From Aliivibrio_A kagoshimensis (GTDB lineage Bacteria > Pseudomonadota > Gammaproteobacteria > Enterobacterales > Vibrionaceae): a stretch of 64,000 nucleotides of DNA. Position numbers and translations under genes: made by a program. The stretch is taken from assembly GCF_050337105.1 (NCBI RefSeq), contig NZ_JAKJSQ010000007.1, positions 27,669 to 91,668 on the forward strand, given 5' to 3'. Shown here piece by piece: positions 1-9,789 of the stretch. The notes under the pieces are model-generated. The model searched no databases. It was given only the letters and a program-made list of their open reading frames with translations, and had not been told where the DNA came from. Each line of letters starts with the position of its first letter. Positions within the stretch are counted from its first letter, which is position 1.

Positions 1-1014
1 ACGCTCAGTAATTGCCGTTGCTGTTGCTGCATCTAATTCACGGTTAAACGCGATGATGCCACCAAACGCAGAGGTTGGGTCAGTTTGGTATGCGCGGTTA
101 TACGCTTCAAGAATGTCATCACCTAAAGCCACACCACATGGGTTAGCGTGTTTTACGATAACGCAAGCGGGTGCTTCAAACTCTTTCACACACTCAAGCG
201 CTGAATCTGTGTCGGCGATGTTGTTGTAAGAGAGCGCTTTACCTTGACGTTGAGTCGCGGTAGCAACTGAGGCTTCTGCTGGGTTCTTCTCAACATAGAA
301 TGCCGCGTCTTGATGGCTGTTTTCGCCGTAACGCATATCCTGCTTTTTCTCAAACTGCTGATTGAAGGTGCGAGGGAATTTAGACGCTTCGTCACCCTCT
401 TTGTTGTCACCGTAAGAAGGAACCATGGTGCCGAAGTAGTTGGCAATCATGCCGTCGTATGCCGCAGTGTGCTCAAACGCTGAGATAGCAAGATCAAAGC
501 GTGTCTCTAAGGTTAGAGAGAGTTCGTTAGCATCGATTTCAGTAATGACACGACTGTAATCGTGCGCGTTAACCACAATCGCAACATCTTTATGGTTTTT
601 AGCTGCTGAGCGAACCATGGTAGGGCCGCCGATATCAATATTCTCAACCGCATCAGCGAGCAAGCAGCCCTCTTTAGCTACGGTTTCTGCAAACGGGTAA
701 AGGTTAACTACCACCATATCAATCGGTTTGATACCGTGCTCTTGCATAATGGCATCATCTTGTCCGCGACGTCCTAAGACACCACCATGAACTTTTGGGT
801 GAAGGGTTTTTACGCGGCCATCCATCATTTCAGGGAAGCCAGTGTAGTCTGATACTTCAGTAACTTGAATGCCTTTTTCAGCTAACAAGCGAGCTGTACC
901 ACCAGTAGATAAGATATCGATGCCACGTTGCGTTAGCGCTTGGGCGAATTCGACAATACCAGTTTTATCAGAGACGCTAATCAGCGCGCGACGGATTGGA
1001 CGAGGGTTATTCAT
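1..1014 (-). CDS. purH: Bifunctional AICAR formyltransferase/IMP cyclohydrolase PurH (5' part)
   Basis: Catalyses the last two steps of de novo IMP synthesis in the cytoplasm. Only the first 338 codons are present; the gene runs off the left edge (the full family is about 530 residues). The N-terminal IMP cyclohydrolase (MGS-like) domain is clear, with [12 protein letters not shown] near the start, STGGTARLL, and VNLYPFAET, and the beginning of the AICAR transformylase domain follows (MRYGENSH). I chose ATG 1014 ([11 protein letters not shown]), the usual family N-terminus. An in-frame ATG at 1023 (MVAMNN) lies only 3 nt from an AAGGA and is the alternative. A PurR-box-like palindrome lies about 210 bp upstream. 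Identity is certain; only the exact start is open. Confidence 0.97.
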   Translation of the reverse strand, partial: MNNPRPIRRALISVSDKTGIVEFAQALTQRGIDILSTGGTARLLAEKGIQVTEVSDYTGFPEMMDGRVKTLHPKVHGGVLGRRGQDDAIMQEHGIKPIDMVVVNLYPFAETVAKEGCLLADAVENIDIGGPTMVRSAAKNHKDVAIVVNAHDYSRVITEIDANELSLTLETRFDLAISAFEHTAAYDGMIANYFGTMVPSYGDNKEGDEASKFPRTFNQQFEKKQDMRYGENSHQDAAFYVEKNPAEASVATATQRQGKALSYNNIADTDSALECVKEFEAPACVIVKHANPCGVALGDDILEAYNRAYQTDPTSAFGGIIAFNRELDAATATAITER

Positions 1015-1223
1015 TGCTACCATTTTCCTTTCATTCACGAGGTATATCTACCGGTCAATCATCGACTGCCGTAGACAATAGGATATTTACCAAAACAGAA
1101 ATCAACTGCACGGCTTTGGTAAAGATCCTAAGATAACCACTCATAGTATCTAGATTGCTGTATGAATGTTAAGTCCTAGGTGTTAACGCGCAACATTCTA
1201 ACCAAATAATGCTCAAAAAGCTC

Positions 1224-1239
1224 GCGCAATCGATTGCAA
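1224..1239. promoter_or_regulatory. Candidate PurR operator upstream of purH
   Basis: A 16-mer centred on CG contains the perfect palindrome GCAATCGATTGC. By my count it matches 12 of 16 positions of the PurR consensus ACGCAAACGTTTGCGT. It lies in the purH/zntR divergent region, about 210 bp from the purH start and 65 bp from zntR. PurR control of purH is well known in enterics and vibrios. The assignment rests on sequence similarity only. Confidence 0.55.
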
Positions 1240-1304
1240 TTTCAAAATTATTACGACATTTCGGCGGGAATAGGATTTAATTAGATGAGTTTAAAGGAGT
1301 CTTT

Positions 1305-1712
1305 ATGTATTTAATTGGTGAGTTAGCAAAACGATGCGCGGTCAGCGCCGATACCCTGCGTTTTTATGAAAAAAATGGCTTATTGGTACCGGCTAGCCGA
1401 AGTGAAAGCGGGTATCGTCTATACAGTGAAAATAACCTGCAGCAGATCAACTTCATTATTCGCTCTAAGAACTTAGGGTTAAGCTTGGATGAGATTCGTG
1501 AGCTGCTTGAAATCCGGTTAGAAGCGAGTCAGCATAGTTGCGCCGAAGTGAAAACCATTACTCAAACCAAGCTGCAGTTGATTGATGAAAAGATCAGAGA
1601 GCTGACCGACATCAGAAATGCGCTCAAAAAGATTAATGACGCCTGCTGTGGTCATACCGATGATAGGGCGACGCACTGTTCAATATTAGAAGCGCTGCAG
1701 GCGAAAAAGTAG
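1305..1712 (+). CDS. zntR: Zn(II)-responsive MerR-family regulator ZntR
   Basis: A 135-residue MerR-family activator. The N-terminal winged HTH (residues 1-70, including DTLRFYEKNGLL) is followed by a long dimerisation helix and a C-terminal metal site. The metal ligands match the ZntR set: Cys79, the pair Cys114-Cys115 in NDACCG, then His117, His124 and Cys125 in THCSILEAL. ZntR proteins bind Zn(II) and distort the spacer of the zntA exporter promoter to activate it. No zntA lies beside it, so the target is elsewhere. The start has a good AAAGGAG. The gene is divergent from purH and ends at a bidirectional terminator. The ZntR-specific CC and HC motifs make CueR or CadR less likely. Confidence 0.9.
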   Translation: MYLIGELAKRCAVSADTLRFYEKNGLLVPASRSESGYRLYSENNLQQINFIIRSKNLGLSLDEIRELLEIRLEASQHSCAEVKTITQTKLQLIDEKIRELTDIRNALKKINDACCGHTDDRATHCSILEALQAKK

Positions 1713-1813
1713 GTCAGCCCCCAAGTTGAGCAGTTATTAGTAATACTCGATGGCGATATGCTAAGAGAAGATATTCAAGTTAGATTGGGACTAAAAGATC
1801 GTAAGCCATTAAA

Positions 1814-1845
1814 AAAGCCGTGACTGAACATTCAGTCACGGCTTT
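1814..1845. terminator. Bidirectional rho-independent terminator between zntR and fis
   Basis: A near-perfect 13-15 bp stem of AAAGCCGTGACTGAA and its complement, flanked by A-runs on the left and a short T-run on the right. It lies between the convergent zntR and fis genes and can serve both strands. Confidence 0.85.
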
Positions 1846-1869
1846 AGAATTCATTGGTTAAAAAATGGC

Positions 1870-2166
1870 TTAGTTCATGCCATATTTTTTAAGTTTCTTG
1901 CGAAGAGTACCACGGTTAATACCCATCATAGTCGAGGCACGAGTTTGATTGCCGCGAGTGTACTGCATGATCATGTCTAGTAGTGGTTGTTCTACTTCTG
2001 CTAATACCAGCTCATATAAATCGTTAACATCTTGGCCGTTTAACTGGGCAAGGTAGCTTTTTACTGATGTTTTAACAGAGTCACGTAGTGGCTTCTGAGT
2101 AATTTGGTCTTGTGATGTAACCGTTGTTACTGTTAGTGCTTCTGAAGTCAAATTTTGTTCGAACAT
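1870..2166 (-). CDS. fis: DNA-binding protein Fis
   Basis: A 98-residue nucleoid-associated protein that bends DNA and regulates rRNA, tRNA and many growth-phase genes. The length matches E. coli Fis. The N-terminal beta-hairpin and core helices are followed by the C-terminal HTH, with [20 protein letters not shown] near residues 70-92 and the canonical ending KKYGMN. It is the second gene of the dusB-fis operon, 23 bp downstream of dusB, which is the arrangement known in enterobacteria and vibrios. Confidence 0.98.
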   Translation of the reverse strand: MFEQNLTSEALTVTTVTSQDQITQKPLRDSVKTSVKSYLAQLNGQDVNDLYELVLAEVEQPLLDMIMQYTRGNQTRASTMMGINRGTLRKKLKKYGMN

Positions 2167-2189
2167 ATTCTATCTAGCTCTTTATTCAA

Positions 2190-3155
2190 TTATGCAACGT
2201 TGTCGAAATAGCTTTGTAATGCATCGAGTTGCTCTAGAGCGTTCTCAATGGCATTGAAGCTGCGGCGGAAGTTACCCGCTTGTTCGTGCTCTTTTAAGTA
2301 CCAGCCTACGTGTTTACGCGCAATGCGGGGACCGAGAAATTCACCATAAAAAAGATGAAGTTCATGAACATGACCAAGTAAAATTGCTTTTACCTCTTCG
2401 CGAGGAAGAGCTGGCATCTTTTCACCCGTTTCTAAATAATGTTGGATCTCGTTAAAAATCCACGGCCTTCCTTGTGCCGGACGGCCAATCATCAAAGCGT
2501 CAGCACCTGTATAATCAAGTACCTTACGCGCCTTTTCCGGTGAGTCGATATCACCGTTAGCGATCACCGGAATGGAGATGGCTTGTTTTACTGCTCTGAT
2601 GCTGTCGTATTCAGCTTCCCCTTTGTACATACAGGTTCTAGTGCGTCCATGGAGCGCTAGAGCTTGTATGCCACATTGTTCAGCCATTTTTGCTATCTGA
2701 ACGCAATTCTTGTTGTCTGTATCCCAACCTGTGCGAGTTTTGAGTGTCACAGGGACATCCACTGCGTCTACCACTGCTTTTAGAATCTCTTCAACCAAAT
2801 CTGGTCGCTGCAGTAGCGCTGAACCCGCTAGCTTTTTGTTTACTTTTTTTGCCGGACAACCCATGTTGATGTCGATGATTTGCGCACCGCCTTCAACACT
2901 AAATTGTGCCGCCTCAGCCATTAGCTTAGGATCTGCACCAGCGATTTGTACCGAGCGAATACCAGATTCACCTTTATGTACCATTCGATGTTGCGACTTT
3001 GATGTTTTCCAAAGTTTCGGATTTGAAGACATCATCTCGCTTACCGCCATGCCTGCGCCGTAACGAAGGCAAAGTTCGCGAAAAGGTCGATCAGTTACTC
3101 CAGCCATTGGAGCGACGATCAAATTGTTCTTTAATTGATAATTTCCGATTTGCAA
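2190..3155 (-). CDS. dusB: tRNA-dihydrouridine synthase DusB
   Basis: A 321-residue FMN enzyme that reduces uridine in the D-loop of tRNA to dihydrouridine. A TIM barrel carries the family signatures: [12 protein letters not shown] near residue 15, [11 protein letters not shown] with the catalytic Cys near residue 100, and ANGDI and GRPAQGRPW in the C-terminal half. It precedes fis on the same strand. The start appears to be TTG ([11 protein letters not shown]): the frame upstream hits a stop 21 nt earlier without any ATG or GTG. A weak start would fit a leader gene in front of the very highly expressed fis. Confidence 0.96.
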   Translation of the reverse strand: MQIGNYQLKNNLIVAPMAGVTDRPFRELCLRYGAGMAVSEMMSSNPKLWKTSKSQHRMVHKGESGIRSVQIAGADPKLMAEAAQFSVEGGAQIIDINMGCPAKKVNKKLAGSALLQRPDLVEEILKAVVDAVDVPVTLKTRTGWDTDNKNCVQIAKMAEQCGIQALALHGRTRTCMYKGEAEYDSIRAVKQAISIPVIANGDIDSPEKARKVLDYTGADALMIGRPAQGRPWIFNEIQHYLETGEKMPALPREEVKAILLGHVHELHLFYGEFLGPRIARKHVGWYLKEHEQAGNFRRSFNAIENALEQLDALQSYFDNVA

Positions 3156-3317
3156 AACATCTACACGATTGTTTCAGTAAGGGCGCGCATTTTACGCATT
3201 TTTTAAGCAACTGAAAAGACCAAAAATTGAGCATTTACAATTTGTTTTTGAAAATTGCCTAATTTTCAATCGATTGGCCGTTTTTTACGCGAAAATATTA
3301 TTTGTTTTTTTGAACTG

Positions 3318-4202
3318 CTAGCACTTTTGGCCTGAAATTCGGCACCACTCTTGCTGCTCTGCGATTGGATCGAGCTGGAACTGATCGCTGTAGAAGCTGG
3401 CGACACTTTCAGCTTGAGTATCCAGTATTCCTGACATTGCTAATAAGCCAGAAGGTTTGACATGACCTTTGATGATGTCAGACAGTTCACGAAGTGGCGC
3501 CGCTAGGATATTGGCCACCACCACATCAGCGACTAATCCGTTGGGTTGGTCTTGTGGTAGGTAGAGCTCAATCTGATCAGCGACACCATTTCGTTCCGCA
3601 TTATCTTTCGATGCCAATAGCGCTTGAGGATCAATATCAATACCAACGACTTTGGCCGCACCAAGCTTAAGGGCGGCAATGGCTAGAATGCCAGAACCAC
3701 AACCAAAATCGATCACGGTTTTTCCTTTAAGGTCTAACGTCGCCAGCCACTCTAAACAGAGCGCAGTGGTCGCATGAGTTCCGGTACCAAATGCAAGGCC
3801 AGGATCGAGCATGACGTTAACGGCATCTGGATCAGGGATCGCTTTCCAACTTGGGCAGATCCACAACCTTTCACCGAACTGCATTGGGTGAAAGTTATCC
3901 ATCCACTCACGTTCCCAATCCTTATCTTCAAGCTGCTCGATTTTATAGGCAAAATCGTCCTGTAGCAGTCCACTCCCTTTAATGATGGTAATCGCGAGGT
4001 CCATGTCCATCTCAGCATCATAGAGCGCCACAATATCGGTTTCGCCCCATAAGCGTGTCTCTCCCGGTAAAGGCTCAAAGATTGGTGCATCTTTTGCGTC
4101 TAAGAAGGTGACAGACAGGGCGCCGGACTCTTCCATGAGCATGTCGCTGATCGCTTCAGCATTGTCGGAAGTTGCATTGAGTTTTACTTGGATCCAAGGC
4201 AT
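3318..4202 (-). CDS. prmA: Ribosomal protein L11 methyltransferase PrmA
   Basis: A 294-residue SAM-dependent methyltransferase that trimethylates several amino groups of ribosomal protein L11. The N-terminal substrate-binding domain (residues 1-90) precedes the Rossmann methyltransferase. SAM motif I is [10 protein letters not shown]; the acidic motif GIDIDPQA and the [10 protein letters not shown] substrate loop follow. The length equals the family norm. It lies downstream of accC, separated by a terminator, and upstream of the AT-rich dusB-fis promoter region (3156-3317). Confidence 0.97.
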   Translation of the reverse strand: MPWIQVKLNATSDNAEAISDMLMEESGALSVTFLDAKDAPIFEPLPGETRLWGETDIVALYDAEMDMDLAITIIKGSGLLQDDFAYKIEQLEDKDWEREWMDNFHPMQFGERLWICPSWKAIPDPDAVNVMLDPGLAFGTGTHATTALCLEWLATLDLKGKTVIDFGCGSGILAIAALKLGAAKVVGIDIDPQALLASKDNAERNGVADQIELYLPQDQPNGLVADVVVANILAAPLRELSDIIKGHVKPSGLLAMSGILDTQAESVASFYSDQFQLDPIAEQQEWCRISGQKC

Positions 4203-4272
4203 GGGAGGTTATCTCTATTGGTCAAAGGGATGTTGCAAGTGGGAGAAGTTTAGCAGAAATGCAAACGAATAA

Positions 4273-4301
4273 AAAAGGGCCACTTCAACAGCGACCCTTT
4301 T
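4273..4301 (-). terminator. Terminator of the aroQ-accB-accC operon
   Basis: Read on the minus strand, AAAAGGGTCGCT and AGTGGCCCTTTT form a 12-bp stem with two G-U pairs, followed by a run of T. It lies 22 bp after the accC stop. Confidence 0.8.
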
Positions 4302-4322
4302 ATTGAACGTTTGAGTTAGTGC

Positions 4323-5666
4323 TTACTGAATACCAAGCTTCTTCTCAAGGTAGTGGATATTTGCACCACCATGTTGGAAGTTTTCATCGTTCATGATCGC
4401 TTGTTGAAGAGGAACATTCACGTGAATACCATCAACAATCATTTCTGCAAGAGCATTTTTCATGCGGGCAATGGCCACATCACGGTTTTCACCGTACGTG
4501 ATCAGTTTACCAATCATTGAGTCATAATGAGGTGGTACTGTGTAACCCGTATAAATGTGAGATTCCCAACGAACACCTAAACCACCTGGTGCATGGAAGC
4601 GTTCAATTTTACCCGGAGAAGGTAAGAATTTAACAGGATCTTCAGCATTAATACGGCACTCAATGGCGTGACCGCTCAATTTGATCTCATCTTGAGTAAA
4701 TGAAAGAGGCTGACCCGCTGCGATGCGAAGCTGCTCTTTAATTAGATCGATGCCCGTTACCATTTCAGTAATCGTATGCTCAACCTGAATACGTGTATTC
4801 ATCTCAATGAAGTAGAACTCACCGTTTTCGTATAGGAACTCAAAAGTACCTGCACCGCGGTAGTTAATTTCAACACACGCACGACAACAACGCTCACCGA
4901 TGTATTTACGCATTTCAGCAGTAATACCTGGTGCTGGAGCCTCTTCCACTACTTTTTGGTGACGACGCTGCATAGAGCAGTCACGTTCACCAAGGTGGAT
5001 AGCGTTGCCTTGACCGTCAGCTAAAATTTGCACTTCAATGTGGCGAGGGTTCTCAAGGAATTTCTCCATGTAAACCATTTCGTTATTGAAACATGCTTTC
5101 GCTTCAGCACGTGTCATGGCAATAGCTTCAACCAAGTCACCTTCTGAGCGAACCACACGCATACCACGACCACCGCCGCCACCAGAGGCTTTGATGATAA
5201 CGGGGTAACCGATGCGCTTAGCAAAAGATTTATTTTTCTCTTCATCGTTATCCAGTGGACCATCAGAGCCAGGTACACATGGAACGCCTGCTTTTTTCAT
5301 TGACTGAATAGCAGACACTTTGTCTCCCATAATGCGAATAGTTTCCGCTTTCGGGCCAACAAAGATGAAACCTGAACGCTCAACCTGCTCTGCAAAGTCA
5401 GCATTTTCAGAAAGGAAACCGTAACCTGGGTGAATAGCAACAGCACCGGTAATCTCAGCAGCACTGATGATACGCGGGATGTTTAAGTAGCTGTCGATAC
5501 CTTTAGCAGGACCGATACAAATAGTCTCATCAGCCAGCTTGACGTGTTTTAAATCACGGTCAGCGGTTGAGTGAACAGCGACAGTTTTAATACCAAGCTC
5601 TTTACATGCACGCAGAATACGAAGTGCAATTTCACCTCGGTTTGCGATGACTAATTTATCTAACAT
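4323..5666 (-). CDS. accC: Biotin carboxylase subunit of acetyl-CoA carboxylase
   Basis: A 447-residue ATP-grasp enzyme that carboxylates the biotin on AccB using bicarbonate and ATP, the first half-reaction of malonyl-CoA formation. The N-terminal domain starts [17 protein letters not shown]. The glycine-rich ATP lid [12 protein letters not shown] lies near residue 160; [14 protein letters not shown] is the catalytic loop near residue 290, with the family Arg in RIQVEH. It is co-transcribed with accB, 11 bp upstream on the minus strand. Length and all motifs are typical. Confidence 0.98.
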   Translation of the reverse strand: MLDKLVIANRGEIALRILRACKELGIKTVAVHSTADRDLKHVKLADETICIGPAKGIDSYLNIPRIISAAEITGAVAIHPGYGFLSENADFAEQVERSGFIFVGPKAETIRIMGDKVSAIQSMKKAGVPCVPGSDGPLDNDEEKNKSFAKRIGYPVIIKASGGGGGRGMRVVRSEGDLVEAIAMTRAEAKACFNNEMVYMEKFLENPRHIEVQILADGQGNAIHLGERDCSMQRRHQKVVEEAPAPGITAEMRKYIGERCCRACVEINYRGAGTFEFLYENGEFYFIEMNTRIQVEHTITEMVTGIDLIKEQLRIAAGQPLSFTQDEIKLSGHAIECRINAEDPVKFLPSPGKIERFHAPGGLGVRWESHIYTGYTVPPHYDSMIGKLITYGENRDVAIARMKNALAEMIVDGIHVNVPLQQAIMNDENFQHGGANIHYLEKKLGIQ

Positions 5667-5677
5667 AGAAGCCTCTA

Positions 5678-6121
5678 TTACTCGATAATTACAAGAGCTT
5701 GATCAAATTCGATTGGTTGGCCATCTTCAGCAAGAATAGCAGTAACAACACCCGCTTTATCTGCTTCAATTTGGTTCATCATTTTCATCGCTTCTACGAT
5801 ACATAGTGTATCGCCAACATTGACAGATTGGCCAACTTTTACAAATGGTTTTGCTTCTGGGCTTGGTGCGCCGTAGAAAGTACCAACCATTGGAGAAAGC
5901 ACTTGGTGACCAGTGGCTGCTGGAGCCGCTTCTTCAGCAACAGGCGCTGCAACGGCAGCAGGTGCAGCGATAGGGGCAACTTGAGCAACTTGAGCGATTG
6001 GTGCTGCGATTGCAGACGCACGACTGATTCGTACTGACTCTTCACCTTCAGAGATTTCAAGTTCAGTAATGCCAGACTCTTCAACTAGCTCGATCAGTTT
6101 TTTGATTTTACGAATATCCAT
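5678..6121 (-). CDS. accB: Biotin carboxyl carrier protein of acetyl-CoA carboxylase
   Basis: A 147-residue carrier that moves carboxybiotin from AccC to the AccA/AccD carboxyltransferase. An N-terminal oligomerisation segment (1-35) leads into an Ala/Pro-rich flexible linker (36-70). The C-terminal biotinyl domain carries EAMKMMN, with the biotinylated Lys at residue 113. A protruding thumb ([14 protein letters not shown]) is visible before it. It sits between aroQ and accC in the usual order. Confidence 0.98.
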   Translation of the reverse strand: MDIRKIKKLIELVEESGITELEISEGEESVRISRASAIAAPIAQVAQVAPIAAPAAVAAPVAEEAAPAATGHQVLSPMVGTFYGAPSPEAKPFVKVGQSVNVGDTLCIVEAMKMMNQIEADKAGVVTAILAEDGQPIEFDQALVIIE

Positions 6122-6150
6122 GATTCATTCTCTATAATTAGTTTGTTCAG

Positions 6151-6603
6151 TTAGCTATCTGAACGCAAACGGCGTACCGCAGCATTCAGGGCGAATTCGT
6201 ATCCGTCTGGACCTAATCCACAGATCACACCTTGTGCTTTATCAGAAAGGTAAGAGTGATGGCGGAAAGGTTCTCTTGCGTGCACATTCGATAGGTGCAC
6301 TTCAATAAACGGAATATTGACACCAAGCAGTGCATCGCGAAGCGCGACGCTGGTGTGGGTAAAAGCTGCAGGATTGATAATAATGTAATCAACGTTACCG
6401 TGAGCGGAATGAATCGCTTCAATCAGTTCATACTCACGATTAGACTGGAGGTGCTCAAGAGTGACGTCCAGATCTCCGGCTTGCTTGGTCAGGTTAGAGA
6501 CTAATTGCTCCAACGTTTGACTGCCGTAATGACCAGGTTCTCTTAACCCTAAAAGATTAAGGTTTGGTCCATTGAGTAGTAAAATTGTTAACTTAGTCGA
6601 CAT
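6151..6603 (-). CDS. aroQ: Type II 3-dehydroquinate dehydratase
   Basis: A 150-residue enzyme of the shikimate pathway that dehydrates 3-dehydroquinate by an anti elimination, as a dodecamer. The family N-terminus [13 protein letters not shown] is followed by the flexible loop with the catalytic Tyr (EPGHYGS). [18 protein letters not shown] and [17 protein letters not shown] contain the catalytic His and substrate ligands. It is the first gene of the aroQ-accB-accC run. The ribosome site in front of ATG 6603 is weak. Confidence 0.97.
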   Translation of the reverse strand: MSTKLTILLLNGPNLNLLGLREPGHYGSQTLEQLVSNLTKQAGDLDVTLEHLQSNREYELIEAIHSAHGNVDYIIINPAAFTHTSVALRDALLGVNIPFIEVHLSNVHAREPFRHHSYLSDKAQGVICGLGPDGYEFALNAAVRRLRSDS

Positions 6604-6972
6604 CTTGACGCTATCTACCTANTGTCTAGTTTTAAACCCAAATTTGAGTTCGTTATCAATTCTGGATGCTAATGTATCAGATAATATTGCCAAAAATCAA
6701 CTTTTAGCAGAATTTGAATGCAAATAGCGACAAAGTACTGGTCTAATCAGCGAACTTGTTGAGGCGAAATTTAAAGAAATCGAGTTTTTACTGAACAAGA
6801 GAACAGTGTTCGGCTCATATTTATTCGGTTTGTTTGCTTTTTAAGCACTAATAGTAGATCAAAATAGATAAACGTGGAGAAACAATTACTCTGCTCATGG
6901 ATTCTGAAAGTGGAAGAGGGTGAAAGTTCAGATAAAATCGCGGAAAAGGGGCATTTGTCAGAAAATAAAATG
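6604..6972. other. Long intergenic region with the aroQ-accBC promoter
   Basis: There are 418 bp between aroQ and acs, of which the last 50 hold the acs terminator. The rest is AT-rich and must contain the minus-strand promoter of aroQ-accB-accC; I could not fix a single -10/-35 pair. An 11-nt palindrome GAACAGTGTTC occurs at 6801-6811. Base 6622 is ambiguous (n). I see no convincing small gene on either strand. Confidence 0.5.
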
Positions 6973-7000
6973 AAAAAACGCCGCTCAACAGTGAGCAGCG
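6973..7000 (-). terminator. Terminator downstream of acs
   Basis: On the minus strand CGCTGCTC and GAGCGGCG form an 8-bp stem (one G-U pair) around a 6-nt loop, followed by six T. It lies 22 bp after the acs stop codon. Confidence 0.85.
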
Positions 7001-7021
7001 CTTATTTAGACGTTTGGGCAA

Positions 7022-8971
7022 CTATTTCACTGTTCGTTGCTCAGCAATCAGTTTATCAACCACACTCGGATCCGCTAGGGTGGAAGTATCACCTAGATTG
7101 GTGGTGTCACCAGTGGCAATTTTACGCAAAATACGGCGCATAATTTTACCTGAACGTGTTTTCGGTAGTGAGTCTGTCCAATGTAAGAAGTCTGGGGTTG
7201 CTATTGGACCGATCTCTTTACGTACCCACTCTTTTACCTCTTTATGCAATTCAGCACTCGGAATTTCACCTGAGTTTAAGGTGATATAGGCATAAATGGC
7301 TTGTCCTTTAATATCATGAGGAACGCCAACAATGGCAGCTTCAGCAATTTTACTAAAAGCAACTAATGCCGACTCAACTTCTGCGGTCCCTAAACGGTGA
7401 CCAGACACATTAAGCACATCATCGACACGACCTGTGATCCAGTAGTAACCGTCGTCGTCACGACGCGCACCATCACTGGTAAAATACATGCCTTGGAACG
7501 TTGAGAAGTAGGTCTGTTCAAAGCGTTCATGATCACCATAAATAGTACGCATCTGGCCTGGCCATGAGTCGGTAATGACGAGGTTACCATCAGCAGCCCC
7601 TTCAATAATATTGCCCATGTTATCAACCAGAGCAGGTTGCACACCAAAAAATGGACGTGTCGCAGAACCTGGTTTTAAATCGGTAGCGCCAGGAAGTGGG
7701 GAGATCAATATCCCACCCGTTTCGGTCTGCCACCAAGTATCAACAATAGGGCAGCGCTCATCACCAATGGTTTTGTGGTACCACTCCCACGCCTCTGGGT
7801 TAATAGGCTCACCCACTGATCCCATGATTCTTAAACTGCTGCGTGAAGTGCCATCAACAGCTTCGGTTCCTTTAGCCATCAATGCACGAATCGCTGTTGG
7901 CGCAGTATATAGAATATTGACATTGTGCTTATCGACAACTTCACTCATGCGACTGGTGGCTGGGTAGTTTGGAACGCCTTCAAACATAATGGTTTTGGCG
8001 CCATTAGAGAGAGGACCATAAATCAAGTATGTATGGCCAGTGATCCAGCCTACATCGGCGGTACACCAGAAAACTTCATCTTGCTGGTAATCGAACACGT
8101 ATTTAAACGTCATGGTGGCGTAAACCAAGTAACCACCGGTCGTGTGCAGCACGCCTTTCGGTTTGCCTGTTGAACCAGAAGTATAAAGAATGAAAAGAGG
8201 ATCTTCCGCGTTCATCTCTTCAGGTTCACAGTTAGCTGAAGCGACAGCAGTAGCTTCATGCCACCAAACATCACGTTCGCTAAACCACTCTACATCGCCG
8301 CCAGTGCGTTTGTAGACCAGCACTTTTTCAATGGTTTTGACGTTAGGATTAGCCAGTGCTTCGTCCACGTTCTTTTTAAGAGGAACAGATCGACCACCAC
8401 GAACCCCTTCGTCAGCAGTAATCACGACTTTTGCATCAGAATCAATAATACGACCAGAAAGGGCTTCTGGAGAGAAGCCGCCAAAGACCACAGTATGTAC
8501 CGCGCCAATTCGAGTACAGGCTAGCATCGCCACTGCCGCTTCAGCGACCATTGGCATGTAGATACAAACGACATCACCTTTACGTACACCTTGGCTTTTC
8601 AGTGCATTTGAGAATTTACACACCTGCTCGTGCAGTTGATTAAAGGTCAGTGTGGCATCATCGTTCGGGTCATCACCTTCCCAAATGATGGCCACTTCAT
8701 CACCGCGAGTGGCTAAATGACGGTCAATACAGTTCGCAGACACATTCAGAGTGCCATCTTCAAACCATTTAATATCGACATGTCCGGTATCGAATGAGGT
8801 GTTTTTTACTTTGGTAAACGGTTTGATCCAATCAACAATCTGTCCATGTTCGCGCCAAAAACCTTCAGGATTAATGACCGACTGTTGGTACATTTCTCGA
8901 TACTTAGCATCATCGGCATGGGCATTTTGAGCTATCTGCTGCTTTACCGGGTAAACGTGAACTTCACTCAT
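7022..8971 (-). CDS. acs: Acetyl-CoA synthetase (AMP-forming)
   Basis: A 649-residue enzyme that activates acetate through acetyl-AMP to acetyl-CoA, allowing growth on and scavenging of excreted acetate. The P-loop-like [12 protein letters not shown], the core WWQTETGG and the A8-A10 region are all present. The C-terminal [11 protein letters not shown] contains the Lys that is acetylated and deacetylated in this family. I chose ATG 8971 because AAGGAG lies 7-8 nt upstream; a longer frame to 9004 lacks such a site. The acetate genes crbS, actP and crbR lie close by. Inverted repeats in the upstream region are possible regulator sites. Confidence 0.98.
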   Translation of the reverse strand: MSEVHVYPVKQQIAQNAHADDAKYREMYQQSVINPEGFWREHGQIVDWIKPFTKVKNTSFDTGHVDIKWFEDGTLNVSANCIDRHLATRGDEVAIIWEGDDPNDDATLTFNQLHEQVCKFSNALKSQGVRKGDVVCIYMPMVAEAAVAMLACTRIGAVHTVVFGGFSPEALSGRIIDSDAKVVITADEGVRGGRSVPLKKNVDEALANPNVKTIEKVLVYKRTGGDVEWFSERDVWWHEATAVASANCEPEEMNAEDPLFILYTSGSTGKPKGVLHTTGGYLVYATMTFKYVFDYQQDEVFWCTADVGWITGHTYLIYGPLSNGAKTIMFEGVPNYPATSRMSEVVDKHNVNILYTAPTAIRALMAKGTEAVDGTSRSSLRIMGSVGEPINPEAWEWYHKTIGDERCPIVDTWWQTETGGILISPLPGATDLKPGSATRPFFGVQPALVDNMGNIIEGAADGNLVITDSWPGQMRTIYGDHERFEQTYFSTFQGMYFTSDGARRDDDGYYWITGRVDDVLNVSGHRLGTAEVESALVAFSKIAEAAIVGVPHDIKGQAIYAYITLNSGEIPSAELHKEVKEWVRKEIGPIATPDFLHWTDSLPKTRSGKIMRRILRKIATGDTTNLGDTSTLADPSVVDKLIAEQRTVK

Positions 8972-9066
8972 TCTGTTGCTCCTTGTGAATTGGTCGTTGG
9001 CCAATATGGATTGGCTCTAGTTTAATAACACCACTCTCTGTTAGTGGGGGATATTCGACAATTAGA

Positions 9067-9100
9067 CTTTAGGATGAGATGTGCGTTTTTTCGCCTAAAG
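9067..9100. promoter_or_regulatory. Inverted repeat CTTTAGG/CCTAAAG upstream of acs
   Basis: CTTTAGG (9067-9073) and CCTAAAG (9094-9100) form a perfect 7-bp inverted repeat with centres 27 bp apart, about 100-130 bp upstream of acs. CTTTAG also occurs at 18606-18611 in front of the actP operon. A second dyad GCCAAT/ATTGGC lies at 9000-9015. These are candidate operators, possibly for CrbR; the factor is inferred, not shown. Confidence 0.3.
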
Positions 9101-9147
9101 GAGCCGAGTTACTATGGATTTTGCGATCTTTATCATTAATCAGATTA

Positions 9148-9786
9148 CTATTTTTTATTGATGTGGTTAACGTTAGGGAAACTGCCGTGAGTTAAGCGTA
9201 CGTAGATAAGAGCGGCAGCAATGGCATCTTCTAGCGCATCGTGACGTTGAGGAAGAGGGAGATCGAGATGACGACTGATGGCCTCTATGCTCAAATCAAA
9301 GTAGCCATTAGGAAGCAATCGCTCTAGCTTTTGATGATAGATTTGGCTGACTTCAATCAGTGCATTAGGCAGAGGGAATCCTAAGTGTTTTTGGCAGCAT
9401 CTATCTAGAATCTCTTTGTCATAGCGGATGTGGTAACCCACCAGTGGCCGGTTACCAATAAACTCAAGCAACTGCTCAATGGCCTCTTTTTCAGAGCAGC
9501 CAGAGATAAGATCTTGGTGCCTTATTCTGTGTATAGTGACCGATTGAGAGTCTAAACTTTGTGGTGCTCGCAGTGAGATATGAAAAGATTGGCTAGTAAT
9601 AATGCGATTATGCTGGATCTTTGTCGCAGCAATCGTCACTAACTCGGCGCGTTTAGGATCTAAGCTGGTGGTTTCACAATCGAGTGACACCAGTTCATCG
9701 CTAGTGGGTTTATCAAAAAGGTGCGCATAAGCGAGGTTGGTTTGTTGACACTTCCACCGCCACCAATGCCGTCTGATGAAATTCAT
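9148..9786 (-). CDS. DEDDh-family 3'-5' exonuclease (DnaQ-like)
   Basis: A 212-residue protein of the RNase T/DnaQ fold. ExoI is visible as VSLDCETTSLDPKRAELVTI near residue 34, with the D and E of DCET. ExoII lies around GYHIRYDKEIL, and ExoIII as HDALEDAIAAALIY near residue 190, with the catalytic His and Asp. This resembles the epsilon-type exonuclease annotated beside acs in vibrios and pseudomonads. It is not the replicative DnaQ: it is short and has no recognisable DnaE-binding tail. It is translated 3 bp after the cNMP/CBS protein. How it relates to acetate metabolism is unknown; the pairing is positional. Confidence 0.85.
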   Translation of the reverse strand: MNFIRRHWWRWKCQQTNLAYAHLFDKPTSDELVSLDCETTSLDPKRAELVTIAATKIQHNRIITSQSFHISLRAPQSLDSQSVTIHRIRHQDLISGCSEKEAIEQLLEFIGNRPLVGYHIRYDKEILDRCCQKHLGFPLPNALIEVSQIYHQKLERLLPNGYFDLSIEAISRHLDLPLPQRHDALEDAIAAALIYVRLTHGSFPNVNHINKK

Positions 9787-9789
9787 ACG

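Noticed and set aside
6791..6806. LexA-box-like CTGA-N8-ACAG upstream of aroQ
   Set aside because: One half-site is imperfect, and neither aroQ-accBC nor acs is an SOS gene; expected by chance in an AT-rich gap.
6874..7143. Plus-strand frame of 89 codons across the acs terminator
   Set aside because: It runs through the terminator and antisense to acs, has no ribosome site and no protein-like composition.
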